Shown here: piece by piece, positions 18,763 through 27,800 of the stretch
Layout: each line of letters begins with the position of its first letter
Position numbering within the stretch: position 1 is the stretch's first letter
NCBI RefSeq assembly: GCF_003612555.1
Contig: NZ_RAZF01000003.1
Span: 62,001 to 126,000, forward strand
Direction of reading: 5' to 3'
DNA length: 64,000 bases
Source: Acutalibacter sp. 1XD8-33
GTDB taxonomy: Bacteria; Bacillota; Clostridia; Oscillospirales; Acutalibacteraceae
Notes under the pieces: generated by a model
Databases searched by the model: none
What the model was told of the DNA's origin: nothing
The model's input: only the letters and a program-made list of their open reading frames with translations
Position numbers and translations under genes: made by a program

Positions 18763-20499
18763 TTATCCCCTCCTTCTGAAATTCTTCGCCGGCCTACCGT
18801 CTCGGGATGCCAGAAAGGCCGGATAATCAAACTGCTCCAGATAGCGCCGGGACAGGATCCCAGGCCGGTAATTGGTGATGACTCCCAGCTCCGGCTCCTC
18901 TGAAAAACCCCGAATCCAGAAGGCCGAGGCGAACTCCGGGTACTCCCGCTGGGTAAAGACCACCTTTTTCCCAGGCAGGCTGTCGAAGCGCCGGAGGGTC
19001 TCATAGTCGCAATCGCTCCGCTCCGTGCCCATCAGCACCAGATTGTCCCAGCAGATCCGCTTTTTGCGCTCCTCCCACTTGGCCGCCGCCTGGGAGAAGG
19101 AGTCGTAGTGGACGAAGTTGATCCGCACGTCCCCCAGCATTCCCACCGGGCATGTGGCCTCCCTGTCCCGGAGCTCCCGAAGCTCCAGCTCCATGTACCG
19201 CCGGGGGTTCTCCGCCAGCTTCACGAAGTCCTTCATGGGGATAGCCAGATTGGTGGTGGGGCTCAGATACCGCAGGCCCATGTCGTAATAGATGATGGTC
19301 CCCACGCAGTTAGAGGCCAGGAGGGTCGCCTCTCCCCCTCCAAGGCGGAGCTTGTTCCAGTGGCGGTAGAGGACCCGTTCCCGCCACGCCCCCCAATGAA
19401 GCACCTTTTCCAGCGCCGCCCAGAAGAAGGAGGCCCGGAGTGCCAGGGCACCCGGCAGAACCCGGCTGGCCCCCATGAAGAGGCCCCGTGCCTTGGGGCG
19501 CTCCGTAGGGGCCAGAAGCCTGGGCTGCATCAGGTCCTTTTTTTCGCAGGGGAACCAGCGCAGCCCGCCCTTCAGCTCCTCCCAGACCCGCCGGGCCTTT
19601 TCCGTGTGTAGGATGAGGAGGGAGGTTCCCATGCCGTCGTCCCAGTCCGGGCGGACCTTCTCGATGCCCCAGAAGTCCCCCAGAGTGAAGTCGCCGCCCC
19701 GCTCTGTGCGGGTGAACCGGCACCGGTAGCAGGCGGGCCGCAGGGTGAACGCCCCGAAGAACAGCCGCCCGAAGTGGTCCCGGCCCAAGGGGCAGGCGTA
19801 CTCCTGGCCGTCCACTGTATAGGCCCGGGTGCGGCCGCTGTCCCCGGCCCGCTTGTCCCGGAAGGAGAAGGAGGTCAGCTTCCCCTTGTGCCGGCGCTCC
19901 AGGCTGCCCACGTACTTCCCCCAGAGGCCTGGGGAGGGCGTACCGAAACAGACCAGATCCGCCAGGAGCAGCCGGGGCTCCTCCCGGCCCAAAAACAGCC
20001 GCAGGGCCTGAACCTGACAGGGTGTGCCCACAAAGAGCACCCAGCGGCCCTCTCGGAGGCGGGTTTCCACCTGGACGAACACGCCGGTGAGATTGCTCTG
20101 GACGTATTTTGTTTTTTTGAGGGCACCCAGCTCGCCGGAAGTCCGGGCCTCCCGATGGACCACGGCCATCCCCTCAGCGAACGCCGCCCCGAACACCGAG
20201 CCCTGCCGCTTCAGCACAAACTCCGCCAGAACCGGGAAAAGCCCCCCGGAGGAGCTGGCCTCCCGCGTGGCGGAGTCCAGGGCCTGTGCGCCGAAATAGA
20301 GCCGCTCTCCGGTGACGGGCTCCGGGTGCTTCACCGGACAGACGGCCTCGCAACGGCCGCAGCCGGTGCACCGGGCGGCGTCCACCTGGGGATAGGCAAA
20401 GCCCTCTTTATCTGGTTTCATTTGAATGGCCCCCGCCGGGCAGACAGCCTCGCAGGCCCCGCAGCCGCAGCAGGCGGCTTTTTCTGTGTAAAGCTCCAT
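18763..20499 (-). CDS. FrhB-type iron-sulfur protein fused to DUF1919
   Basis: A 578-aa protein of three parts. Residues about 1-65 are a 2[4Fe-4S] ferredoxin (CCGCGACEAVCP and CTGCGRCEAVCP). Residues about 75-345 are the coenzyme F420 hydrogenase beta-subunit (FrhB) N and C domains, with FVGTPCQVQAL and LGDFWG. Residues about 370-565 resemble DUF1919 of exopolysaccharide clusters (ASNCVGTIIYYDMGL; FVHYDSFSQAAAKWEERK). FrhB proteins often accompany pyruvyl-transferase proteins in polysaccharide loci; here both lie in one cluster. ATG at 20499 has TTGGAGG; the frame to 20649 enters repeat DNA. The reaction is unproven, perhaps redox modification of a glycan. Confidence 0.85.
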   Translation of the reverse strand: MELYTEKAACCGCGACEAVCPAGAIQMKPDKEGFAYPQVDAARCTGCGRCEAVCPVKHPEPVTGERLYFGAQALDSATREASSSGGLFPVLAEFVLKRQGSVFGAAFAEGMAVVHREARTSGELGALKKTKYVQSNLTGVFVQVETRLREGRWVLFVGTPCQVQALRLFLGREEPRLLLADLVCFGTPSPGLWGKYVGSLERRHKGKLTSFSFRDKRAGDSGRTRAYTVDGQEYACPLGRDHFGRLFFGAFTLRPACYRCRFTRTERGGDFTLGDFWGIEKVRPDWDDGMGTSLLILHTEKARRVWEELKGGLRWFPCEKKDLMQPRLLAPTERPKARGLFMGASRVLPGALALRASFFWAALEKVLHWGAWRERVLYRHWNKLRLGGGEATLLASNCVGTIIYYDMGLRYLSPTTNLAIPMKDFVKLAENPRRYMELELRELRDREATCPVGMLGDVRINFVHYDSFSQAAAKWEERKKRICWDNLVLMGTERSDCDYETLRRFDSLPGKKVVFTQREYPEFASAFWIRGFSEEPELGVITNYRPGILSRRYLEQFDYPAFLASRDGRPAKNFRRRG

Positions 20500-20504
20500 G
20501 AATT

Positions 20505-20990
20505 CCTCCAAGACCGTGGGGACTCTGTCTCGCCTGCCGGCTCGGTCGGCGCTTGACAGTCCCCACCGGGGACCAGCGCCCCCACACCCCTGCAATGGGG
20601 CCGAAACTTGGCAAGCCAAGTTTTCCGCCCCTTGACCGCGCAATGTCACTCCTCATTTCATTCGTCGTGAACGTTTTGATGTTTTCACCCAGCTAACCAG
20701 GGTAAAAGTTTCGTCAACCTTTTCAAAGGTTGCGGTGGTTTGGAGGCAGCGCCTCCAAGGTCTTTCCCTTGACCTTAACACCTGAGAAAACAACGCAGGA
20801 GGGTAGCATAAACGTCCCAGTGGGACGTTTTGCGTAGGGGACCCTCGTCGGGGGTCCCCTGTTTGGCTTTGCATATGCAAAGCCAACATCCCTTGGGCCC
20901 CAGAGAAGGCCAGCTCTAGGCGGAAGCACGTAGCCAATTCACCCGCTTGACGTGGTGCTCCGCAACCAGCCAGCGGGCGCACCCACGCGC
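20505..20990. repeat. Composite intergenic repeat inside the polysaccharide cluster
   Basis: Nearly 500 bases without a gene between the pyruvyl-transferase family gene and the FrhB gene. It holds the common anchors (CCCTTGACCGCGCAATGTCA, AAAAGTTTCGTCAACC, TTGACCTTAACACCTGAGAA) and several palindromes, including a perfect 24-base one at 20863-20886 with TTGGCTTTGC arms. Much of it is also found at 24350-24560 and 47770-48010. Confidence 0.85.
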
Positions 20991-20995
20991 CCATA

Positions 20996-22111
20996 TCATC
21001 CAAGACCCCGGAGCACCTCCCGCTCCAGAAAGGCCTTGGAGGCCCGGACGCTCTCTCCTCCCTTCTCCCACGCGGCCCGCCAGTCGATGGGGGCGTCCAC
21101 GTCCGTCCCGACCGGGAAAAGCCGGCCCTCCAGCCCAAAGGCCTCCAGCACACTCTGGATCCTGGCCCCGTACCGGCTGTGGGAAAAGGCCGCGAACCGC
21201 TTCTCGTAGATCAAGCTGAAGGCCACGCCGTGAAAGGAGTTGGTCACTACGTAGTCCGCCCGGTGGAGGTACCCCAGGAACTCCCGCGGTCCGGCGGCCC
21301 GGTCCACCTCAAAGCCATTTTCAAAGTCCCCGTAGGCCTGGAGCTGCACCACCGGCAGGCCCTTCTCCCGGGAGAGCCGTTCCGCCAGGGCCACCATCTC
21401 CGGGTTCCCCTGGACCTGATAGAGCAAAATGAACCCCGCCCTTTCCGGGGGCTTTTCGATCTCCTCCCAGACCGCCCGGCCGGGCAGAAACACCGGATCC
21501 AGCACGGCCCGCGCCTCCCTGCCCATCCGCCGGACAAAGGGGAGCGCCCCCGCCTCCCGCAGGGAGACCGCGTCCACATGGGAGAGCAGGCGGGCGAATT
21601 TCTTCTCATATTTTTCGGGGAGTTCCGTGCGGCCCATGCTGGCCGCGTAGGAGGCTGCTTTCCGGATATGCCTGTTCCAAAATGCGCCGAAATAGGCCCG
21701 GCGCAGGCCGTAGGTGATCTCCGGGTTCCAGATCTGGTCGCTACCCGCCAGCAGAATTTGGCAGTCCGCCCGGCCCAGGCCCCAGAACGAGCGGATTTTC
21801 TTCCGGTTCCCCTCCAGCAGGAATTCCCTCTGAAAGGCCGCCATGCTTCCTCCGGCAGAGGCTAGAGGCTTCTCTCTCCGGTAGAAATTTTTCAGCCCGT
21901 TCAGGACTTTGCTCACGTACCAGAAATTGCGCAGGAGGACCCTGGGCTGCACGTAGGGGAAGGGGCCTACATGCCCGGTGAGAAAGGGCGGCTCATAGGG
22001 AATGATCTCCGCCTGCGCGCCCTGGTCTGCCAGGTACCGTTTCAGGCCGTAGGCCTGGAGCAGCGCCCCCACGTTGTTGACGCAATGAAAGGTCAGAATG
22101 CCCACGTCCAT
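20996..22111 (-). CDS. Polysaccharide pyruvyl transferase family protein
   Basis: A 371-aa protein of the CsaB/WcaK/AmsJ family, which adds pyruvate ketals to surface glycans. The family marks GSDQIWNP (near residue 122) and TNSFHGVAFS (near 292) are present. ATG at 22111 follows AAGGAGGG; the annotated frame could extend to 22159 without support. It lies two bases after the upstream GT2 gene. With the FrhB fusion it forms a recurrent pair in surface-polysaccharide loci. Confidence 0.87.
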   Translation of the reverse strand: MDVGILTFHCVNNVGALLQAYGLKRYLADQGAQAEIIPYEPPFLTGHVGPFPYVQPRVLLRNFWYVSKVLNGLKNFYRREKPLASAGGSMAAFQREFLLEGNRKKIRSFWGLGRADCQILLAGSDQIWNPEITYGLRRAYFGAFWNRHIRKAASYAASMGRTELPEKYEKKFARLLSHVDAVSLREAGALPFVRRMGREARAVLDPVFLPGRAVWEEIEKPPERAGFILLYQVQGNPEMVALAERLSREKGLPVVQLQAYGDFENGFEVDRAAGPREFLGYLHRADYVVTNSFHGVAFSLIYEKRFAAFSHSRYGARIQSVLEAFGLEGRLFPVGTDVDAPIDWRAAWEKGGESVRASKAFLEREVLRGLG

Positions 22112-22113
22112 GC

Positions 22114-23118
22114 TCAGCCCTCCTTTTTCCGGACTTTGCCCAGCATTCTCCCACCCCACTTCATGATTCGGTGGAGGGGCCAGCAGTATATGGCAGTAAC
22201 CGCGCCGGTTCTGCCTGTCCAGTGAATCTCCCGATAGAGGGAATGCTTTCGTTCTTCTCGAACCATCTCCCGCAAGGTGGTGAAAGCCGCCTTCTGCCCA
22301 GGATGGTCCGCCGCCAGCTCCATTTTAGAGAGGAGAAGTCCCAGCAGCATCTGATGCCCGGCCACCGCATTGGCCCTCTCCCCTGCGCGGCCCTCTTCCT
22401 CTCGGATGATCTGGAACACCTTCCGGCTGGCATCCAGGCTTTGGGGACCCAAGGAGTGAGTAAGGCTTCCCGCCCTCATCCGGTAGACATACCAGGGATT
22501 CTCCAGACAGAGGGTCCGGGGGTCCTTCTGGACCAGCCGGTAAAGGAAAAGGGTGTCCTCTCCCTGAAGCAGGCCCTTCTCAAAGCGAAGCCCGGAAAGC
22601 AGCTTTCTTGAGAGAAATTTCCCTCCCATCTGCCGCAGCTGGACCCCCTGCTCGCTAGACTGAAAAAACCACCGCCGGACCTCGGAACCCTCGCCCAGCC
22701 GCCAGGAGGGCTCTTCCCGGCTCCGGAAAGCCCCCTCCATGTCTCCATCGTTCAGCTTCACCGTATATGAGAATGCCAGTTCCACCCCAGTTTCCTCCGC
22801 CTTTTGAACCAACTCTTCCAGCAGCCGGGGATGAATAGCGTCGTCGCTATCCAAAAAGAACAGATACTCCCCCCGGGCCTCGTCCATGGCCCGGTTTCTG
22901 GCGGTGGAAACGCCCCGGTTCTCCTGGGAAATCAGCCGGATCCTACGGTCCTTTTCGGCCAACGCCCGACAGATCTCCCCGCTGCCGTCCGTGGAGCCGT
23001 CATCCACTACCAGGGCTTCCCAGTCTGAAAACGTCTGCTCCATCACCGAGTTCAGGCAGGCGCCAATATATTTCTCACAATTATACAGAGGAATGATTAC
23101 GGACAGTTTCACGCTCAT
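22114..23118 (-). CDS. Glycosyltransferase family 2
   Basis: A 334-aa GT2 enzyme and the first gene of the leftward polysaccharide cluster. SVIIPLYN, VVDDGSTDGSG and LDSDDAIHP mark the GT-A catalytic domain. ATG at 23118 has AAGGAG upstream. A copy of the three-hairpin element lies directly upstream in its 5' untranslated region. Confidence 0.87.
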   Translation of the reverse strand: MSVKLSVIIPLYNCEKYIGACLNSVMEQTFSDWEALVVDDGSTDGSGEICRALAEKDRRIRLISQENRGVSTARNRAMDEARGEYLFFLDSDDAIHPRLLEELVQKAEETGVELAFSYTVKLNDGDMEGAFRSREEPSWRLGEGSEVRRWFFQSSEQGVQLRQMGGKFLSRKLLSGLRFEKGLLQGEDTLFLYRLVQKDPRTLCLENPWYVYRMRAGSLTHSLGPQSLDASRKVFQIIREEEGRAGERANAVAGHQMLLGLLLSKMELAADHPGQKAAFTTLREMVREERKHSLYREIHWTGRTGAVTAIYCWPLHRIMKWGGRMLGKVRKKEG

Positions 23119-23132
23119 AATCTTTGCTCCTT

Positions 23133-23190
23133 ATAGTTAACGCGGTTCAAAAGAGGTATATCTCTTTTGAACCCGGCGGTGTAGCCGCCG
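23133..23190. repeat. Three-hairpin element, truncated copy
   Basis: Begins with ATAGTTAAC, then a perfect hairpin at 23145-23172 (GTTCAAAAGAG arms) and a second at 23175-23189 (GGCGG..CCGCC). The third hairpin and right end seen in the other copies are absent. It lies in the leader of the polysaccharide operon. Confidence 0.8.
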
Positions 23191-23225
23191 GCCCGCTCCG
23201 CCCGGTCTCCTTGTATCTAGTGTAA

Positions 23226-23254
23226 CATAATCTCGCCGGACTGGCAATATCTAT
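23226..23254 (-). promoter_or_regulatory. Probable promoter of the polysaccharide operon
   Basis: On the minus strand TTGCCA and TACACT are 17 bases apart, about 110 bases before the first glycosyltransferase. The transcript would include the truncated hairpin element. Confidence 0.5.
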
Positions 23255-23331
23255 GGCAAAAATTCCTGCCCCACCTCTGGCCCGGCCAAGGACCCCACCT
23301 GGATATTTTTCCGTTTCCTCCCAATTTTCTA

Positions 23332-23361
23332 TTGCATTGTGCCGCTGGTTAATTGTATAAT
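23332..23361 (+). promoter_or_regulatory. Promoter of the P-loop kinase gene
   Basis: TTGCAT (23332-23337) and a consensus TATAAT (23356-23361) are separated by 18 bases, 37 bases before the start codon. Confidence 0.75.
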
Positions 23362-23398
23362 AAGTATAGAATTCATCATATAGGAAGGATGCGCTGGT

Positions 23399-24349
23399 AT
23401 GAATCCCTTAGAAGCAATGAAACAAGCAGAATTGAATTGGCAGCCGCCCCAGGTCCCCGAGGACATCCCTCAGGGGGACACGCCTGGGGATAAAATATGG
23501 ATCGGGCCCCAGCAGATCGAGAAGGCCAACACCCTCTTTCCCAAAATCCTCCCCATGCTCCGGGAGGCCATGGAGAAAAACCCCAGCCGCCGGGCGGTAA
23601 TCACCGTGTGCGGCGGCAGCGGCGTGGGCAAAACCGGCATCTCCTCCCTGCTGGCGTTCTACCTGAACCAGCTGGGCGTGGGGGCCTACACCCTCTCCGG
23701 GGACAACTACCCCCGGCGTATTCCCAGCCTGAACGACGCCGAGCGCTTCCGGATCTTCCGGGCGGCGGGGGTGGACGCCCTGGTAGCGGAAGGGCTCTAT
23801 ACCCCGGAGACCGCCGAGGTTCTGAAGAATCTGCAAGAGGAAGGGCTGGATCCCCAGCCCAAGCAGGCCGAGGCTTACCCCTGGATGGAGGTCTATCAGG
23901 CGGCGGGCCGCAAGGAGCTAGACCAATACCTGGGCAACCCCGTGGAACAGGAGTACGACCGGCTGGAGAGCGTGCTGACGGCCTTCAAGAAGGGGGAGAA
24001 CAAGCTGTGGCTGAAGCGCCTGGGCCGGGAGGAGACCGCCCTGTGGTTTGACGAGAAGGACTTTACCGGCGTGTCGGTGATCATCCTGGAGTGGACCCAC
24101 GGCAACAGCGGGAAGTTCCAAGGGGTGGACATTCCCATCCTGCTGAACAGCACCCCCGCCGAAACCCGGGAATACCGCCTGCTCCGGGCCAGAGACGCCA
24201 ACACAGACACCCCCTTCATCGCCATGGTGCTGGAGCTGGAACAGGCCAAGCTGGAGGCCCGTGCCCACGCCGCGCGGATCATCCTCTCCAAGGCCGGGAA
24301 GATTATCAGCTACGACCAGTTCAAGGCGCAAATGGACGCCAACCGGTAA
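23399..24349 (+). CDS. P-loop kinase, adenylylsulfate/uridine kinase-like
   Basis: A 316-aa P-loop protein with Walker A GGSGVGKT at residues 72-79 and SGDNYPRR shortly after, a substrate site like that of the uridine kinase/phosphoribulokinase group. A later segment VSVIILEWTHGNSG resembles the second core strand. Such proteins are often named adenylylsulfate kinase, but no sulfate assimilation genes are near. ATG follows AGGAAGGATG. The next coding gene is a GH13_18 phosphorylase in the same direction, so a sugar or glyceryl substrate is conceivable (inference). Confidence 0.75.
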   Translation: MNPLEAMKQAELNWQPPQVPEDIPQGDTPGDKIWIGPQQIEKANTLFPKILPMLREAMEKNPSRRAVITVCGGSGVGKTGISSLLAFYLNQLGVGAYTLSGDNYPRRIPSLNDAERFRIFRAAGVDALVAEGLYTPETAEVLKNLQEEGLDPQPKQAEAYPWMEVYQAAGRKELDQYLGNPVEQEYDRLESVLTAFKKGENKLWLKRLGREETALWFDEKDFTGVSVIILEWTHGNSGKFQGVDIPILLNSTPAETREYRLLRARDANTDTPFIAMVLELEQAKLEARAHAARIILSKAGKIISYDQFKAQMDANR

Positions 24350-24352
24350 GAC

Positions 24353-24660
24353 CGTGGAGGCTCTGCCTCCACACCTCCGCAAGGGGCCTAACGCCCCTTG
24401 ACCGCGTAATGTCACTCCTCATTTCATTCGTCGTGAAGGTTTTATGTTGTTTGACACGCTAACCTAACAACCGTAAAAGTTTCGTCAACCTTTTCAAAGG
24501 TTGCGGTGGTTTGGAGGCAGCGCCTCCAAGGTCTTGCCCTTGACCTTAACACCTGAGAAGCGTATTTTTGAAGGTGAATTGCCGCGCAGCGGCAAGAGGA
24601 AACTTTTTACAAGAGAAAAAGTTTCCTGAATACCGGAACCAGCCAGCGGCAAGCGTCCCC
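24353..24660. repeat. Composite intergenic repeat
   Basis: Fills the gap between the kinase and the phosphorylase. It has the GGAGGCTCTGCCTCC palindrome, the CCCTTGACCGCGTAATGTCA anchor, the AAAAGTTTCGTCAACC block, a GGAGGCAGCGCCTCC palindrome, the ACCTTAACACCTGAGAAGCG anchor and an AAACTTTTT/AAAAAGTTT hairpin. Confidence 0.85.
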
Positions 24661-24705
24661 AAAACCGCAGGCCCAAACGAAATCCAAATCAAGGGAGCGA
24701 TCCTC

Positions 24706-26247
24706 ATGAAAAACCATTCTCTCAATTTCGGCCCCATGCTCAACGCCTACCCCGACAGCCTGGGCGGCTCTCTCCAGGAGGCCGCCGCCCTTCTGGGCTC
24801 TCCTAAGCTGAAGGAGGCCTTCACCTCCTTCTACATCCTGCCCAGCCTCTTCCACACGGACCTGGACCGGGGCTTCTCCGTCCAGGACTACGGCCTCAAC
24901 GGGGACACCGCCCGGGAAGAGGACCTTGCCGCCCTGCGGGACATGGGCATGGACCTGAAGCTGGATTTCATCCTCAACCACCTCTCCGTGCTCTCCCCCC
25001 AGTTCCAAGATCTGGTGGAAAAGGGCGCGGCCTCGGAATATAAGGACTTCTTCATCCCCTGGAACCAGTTCTGGGCGGGCTGCGGGGAGATCGGCCCGGA
25101 CGGCATCCTCCAGCCCCGTGAGGAGTATCTGAAGGACATGTTCTTCCGTAAGCCCGGCCTGCCTCTTCTCATGGTGGACTTCGCCGATGGCTCCAGCGCT
25201 CCTTATTGGAACACCTTCTACCAGGAGGTCACCACGGACGAGGCCGGGAAAAAGCACTACCTAGGCCAGATGGACCTGAACATCAAGTCCCCCCTGGTGT
25301 GGGATTTCTATAAGGATACCCTGGACGCCCTGGCGGGCTACGGGGCGAAGATCGTCCGGCTGGACGCCTTCGCCTATGCCCCCAAGGAGGTGGGCTCCCG
25401 GAACTTCCTCAACGAGCCCGGCACCTGGGACCTCCTGGACAAAATCGCCCAGCTGGCCAAGCCCCACGGGGTCACCCTGCTGCCGGAGATCCACGCGAGC
25501 TACGAGGAGGGCACCTACCGGACCATCGCGGAGAAGGGGTACATGGTCTACGACTTCTTCCTGCCGGGCCTCCTGCTGGACGCCTTCGAGCAGCAGAACG
25601 GCCAGGCCCTCATCGCCTGGGCCAACGAGATTACAGAGAAAAACATGCTCACCGTGAACATGCTGGGCTGCCACGACGGCATCCCCCTCCTGGACCTGAA
25701 GGGCCTGCTGCCCGAGGAGCGCATCCAGGGCCTGATCCAGACCCTGGTGTCCCGGGGCGGCTTTGTGAAGGACCTGCACGGGGCCAAGAACGTGTACTAT
25801 CAGGTGAACGCCACTTACTACAGCGCCCTGGGAGAGGACGACCGCCGGATGCTTCTGGCCCGGGCCATCCAGCTCTTCATGCCCGGCAAGCCCCAGGTGT
25901 GGTATCTGGATCTGTTCGCCGGGAAGAACGACTACGCCGCCATGGAGCGGGCCGGGGCTGGAGGCCACAAGGAGATCAACCGCACCAATCTGAGCCTGGA
26001 GGACATCGCCGCCGGGCTGGAAAAACCCGTGGTGCAAAAGCAGCTGGAGCTGCTGAAAATGCGGTCCTCCCAGCCGGTGTTCTCCCCCGATGCAGAGATC
26101 TCCGCTGAAGCCCAGGGGAGCAGAATCGCCCTGCGCTGGCGGCGTGAGGGCCAGGAGGCCCTGCTGGAGGCCGACCTCGCCGACAGCAGCTTCCGGGCGG
26201 AAATCAAGAGCGAAACCGGAGAGACTGTTTTCGCCCTGGCGCAGTGA
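24706..26247 (+). CDS. GH13_18 glucoside phosphorylase, sucrose phosphorylase-like
   Basis: A 513-aa alpha-amylase-superfamily enzyme of the sucrose phosphorylase subfamily. The N-terminal AYPDSLGG is typical. The catalytic set is visible: nucleophile Asp220 in IVRLDAFAYA, acid/base Glu261 in LLPEIHASY and Asp324 in GCHDGIPLLD. Subfamily members split sucrose, sucrose-6-phosphate, glucosylglycerol or glucosylglycerate with phosphate, so the substrate is left open. ATG at 24706 follows AAGGGAG; the extension to 24568 is repeat DNA. Preceded by a P-loop kinase gene. Confidence 0.88.
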   Translation: MKNHSLNFGPMLNAYPDSLGGSLQEAAALLGSPKLKEAFTSFYILPSLFHTDLDRGFSVQDYGLNGDTAREEDLAALRDMGMDLKLDFILNHLSVLSPQFQDLVEKGAASEYKDFFIPWNQFWAGCGEIGPDGILQPREEYLKDMFFRKPGLPLLMVDFADGSSAPYWNTFYQEVTTDEAGKKHYLGQMDLNIKSPLVWDFYKDTLDALAGYGAKIVRLDAFAYAPKEVGSRNFLNEPGTWDLLDKIAQLAKPHGVTLLPEIHASYEEGTYRTIAEKGYMVYDFFLPGLLLDAFEQQNGQALIAWANEITEKNMLTVNMLGCHDGIPLLDLKGLLPEERIQGLIQTLVSRGGFVKDLHGAKNVYYQVNATYYSALGEDDRRMLLARAIQLFMPGKPQVWYLDLFAGKNDYAAMERAGAGGHKEINRTNLSLEDIAAGLEKPVVQKQLELLKMRSSQPVFSPDAEISAEAQGSRIALRWRREGQEALLEADLADSSFRAEIKSETGETVFALAQ

Positions 26248-26248
26248 G

Positions 26249-26860
26249 CTAAGACCTTGGAGGCGTTGCCTCCAAACCTCCACCACCTTTGAAAAGGTGG
26301 ACGAAACTTTTACTGTCACTCCTCATTGCATTCGTCGTGATGCTTTTACGGTTTTTGCATAGCCACAACATATTGCGCGGTCCAGGGGCGTTAGGCCCCT
26401 GGTAGGGTGTGGGACAACGTCCCACGGTCTTGACCTTGACCTTAACACCTGAGAAGCGCATTTTTGCCAGGGGTGAATTGGTGCGAGGCACCAAGAGGGG
26501 ACGCTTTTTCTCTTACAAAAAGCGTCCCCTGGAAACCGGAACCAGCGCCCCTCGTCGGGGGGGGGGTGAGTGTCTGCCAGTGGCAGGCAAGCCGCGAACC
26601 GACCGAGTCGGCAGACGAGACCCCCTGTTTCGCTTTGCCTTTGCAAAGCGAACAAAAAGCTGCCTAGCGCTGGCTGCTTCCGGTTTCCAGGAAACTTTTT
26701 CTCTTGTAAAAAGTTTCCTCTTGTCGCTGCGCGGCAATTCACCTCCAAAAATACGCTTCTCAGGTGTTGAAGGACAAGACCTTGGGGTTTCATCCCAAAC
26801 CCCACAAATTTTTTGAAAAAAGTTTGATCAAAAACTTTTACCCTGGTCAGCTGGGAGCGC
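26249..26860. repeat. Composite intergenic repeat, long copy
   Basis: About 600 bases without a gene. It starts with a GGAGGCGTTGCCTCC palindrome, contains the AACACCTGAGAAGCG anchor near 26445-26460 and the same anchor inverted near 26755, so the copy is partly a large inverted repeat. Open frames across it in several phases are repeat artefacts. Confidence 0.85.
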
Positions 26861-26906
26861 ACCCCAAAGGCCCCCATATAATATTAAATAAGAAAGGAGC
26901 TCCTCT

Positions 26907-27782
26907 ATGCTTGATCTCTCTTCCTTTATCGAAACCGCCGGGCCCCTGCGGGCCCTAGGCGTGGTGGTCTCCCAGAACGGGACCCAAACCGCCCGCCACA
27001 CCTGGGAGGGCGCCTGCCGCCGGAACGTGTATTCCGCCAGCAAGAGCTTCACCTCCGCCGCCGTGGGCATCGCCCTGAAAGAGGGCCTGCTCTCCCTGGA
27101 CGAGAAGCTCACGGAGGCCTTCCCCGAGGAGCTACCGGAGCAGGTCTCCGAAAACCTCCAGAAGGCCACGGTCCGGGACCTGCTCACCATGTGCCTGGGC
27201 CAGCCGGAGAGCTTCCTTATGGGGGACTTCCGCCCCTATTATCCCGAACACAACTGGGTCAAGCTAGCCCTGGCCCAGCCCTTCACCGACCCGCCGGGGA
27301 CCAAATTCGTCTACAACAACGTGGGCCCCTATCTGGCCGGAATTCTTGTCCAGCGCCGGGCCGGGTGCGATCTGGTCCACTACCTCATGCCCCGGCTCTT
27401 CCAGCCCATGGACATCCAGCTGCCCACCTGGGAGAACGACCCCCAGGGCCTCACCTTCGGCGCGGGTGGACTATTCCTCACCCTGGACGAGCTCCACAAG
27501 TTCGGCCTGCTCTACCTGCAGAACGGCCAGTGGAACGGCAGGCAGCTGGTGCCGGAGAGCTGGGTGGCGGAGTCCACCAAGAAGCAGGTGGACAATGGCA
27601 GCTATGGCTACGGCTACCTGTTCTGGGGCGGCCCCCAGGGCTCCTTCCGGGCGGACGGCAAGTATGGCCAGTTCTCCATCCTCCTGCGGGACAAGAACGC
27701 CGTGGTCACCATCGTGGCCGAAAGCCGGGAGTCGGAGAAGCTGCTGGCGGCGGTGTTCCAGCACATCTATCCCCAGCTGTGA
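26907..27782 (+). CDS. Serine hydrolase, beta-lactamase class C fold
   Basis: A 291-aa penicillin-binding-protein-like hydrolase. The SxxK motif is Ser43-Ala-Ser-Lys46 in VYSASKSF; the second motif is YNN at 136-138. No signal peptide is present, which points to a cytoplasmic esterase or amidase rather than a resistance enzyme. AAAGGAGCTCC precedes the ATG. Convergent with the ANTAR gene. Confidence 0.87.
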   Translation: MLDLSSFIETAGPLRALGVVVSQNGTQTARHTWEGACRRNVYSASKSFTSAAVGIALKEGLLSLDEKLTEAFPEELPEQVSENLQKATVRDLLTMCLGQPESFLMGDFRPYYPEHNWVKLALAQPFTDPPGTKFVYNNVGPYLAGILVQRRAGCDLVHYLMPRLFQPMDIQLPTWENDPQGLTFGAGGLFLTLDELHKFGLLYLQNGQWNGRQLVPESWVAESTKKQVDNGSYGYGYLFWGGPQGSFRADGKYGQFSILLRDKNAVVTIVAESRESEKLLAAVFQHIYPQL

Positions 27783-27800
27783 GGACGGCGGGCTCCCCCG

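Noticed and set aside
20500-20649. Frame starts reading MTLRGQGA or MRSDIARSRG in several gaps
   Set aside because: The same peptides appear wherever the CCCTTGACCGCGCAATGTC anchor is read on the minus strand. They are products of the DNA repeat, have no ribosome site, and are not a protein family.
23399-24349. Sulfate assimilation by adenylylsulfate kinase
   Set aside because: Only the P-loop fold supports it; no sulfurylase or reductase genes are nearby, and the protein is longer than CysC.
24568-24705. N-terminal extension of the GH13_18 enzyme
   Set aside because: The extension is repeat DNA; the ribosome site and the family-typical start are at 24706.
26907-27782. Antibiotic-resistance beta-lactamase
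   Set aside because: SxxK and YxN motifs are present, but there is no signal peptide. A cytoplasmic esterase or peptidase-like role is more likely.
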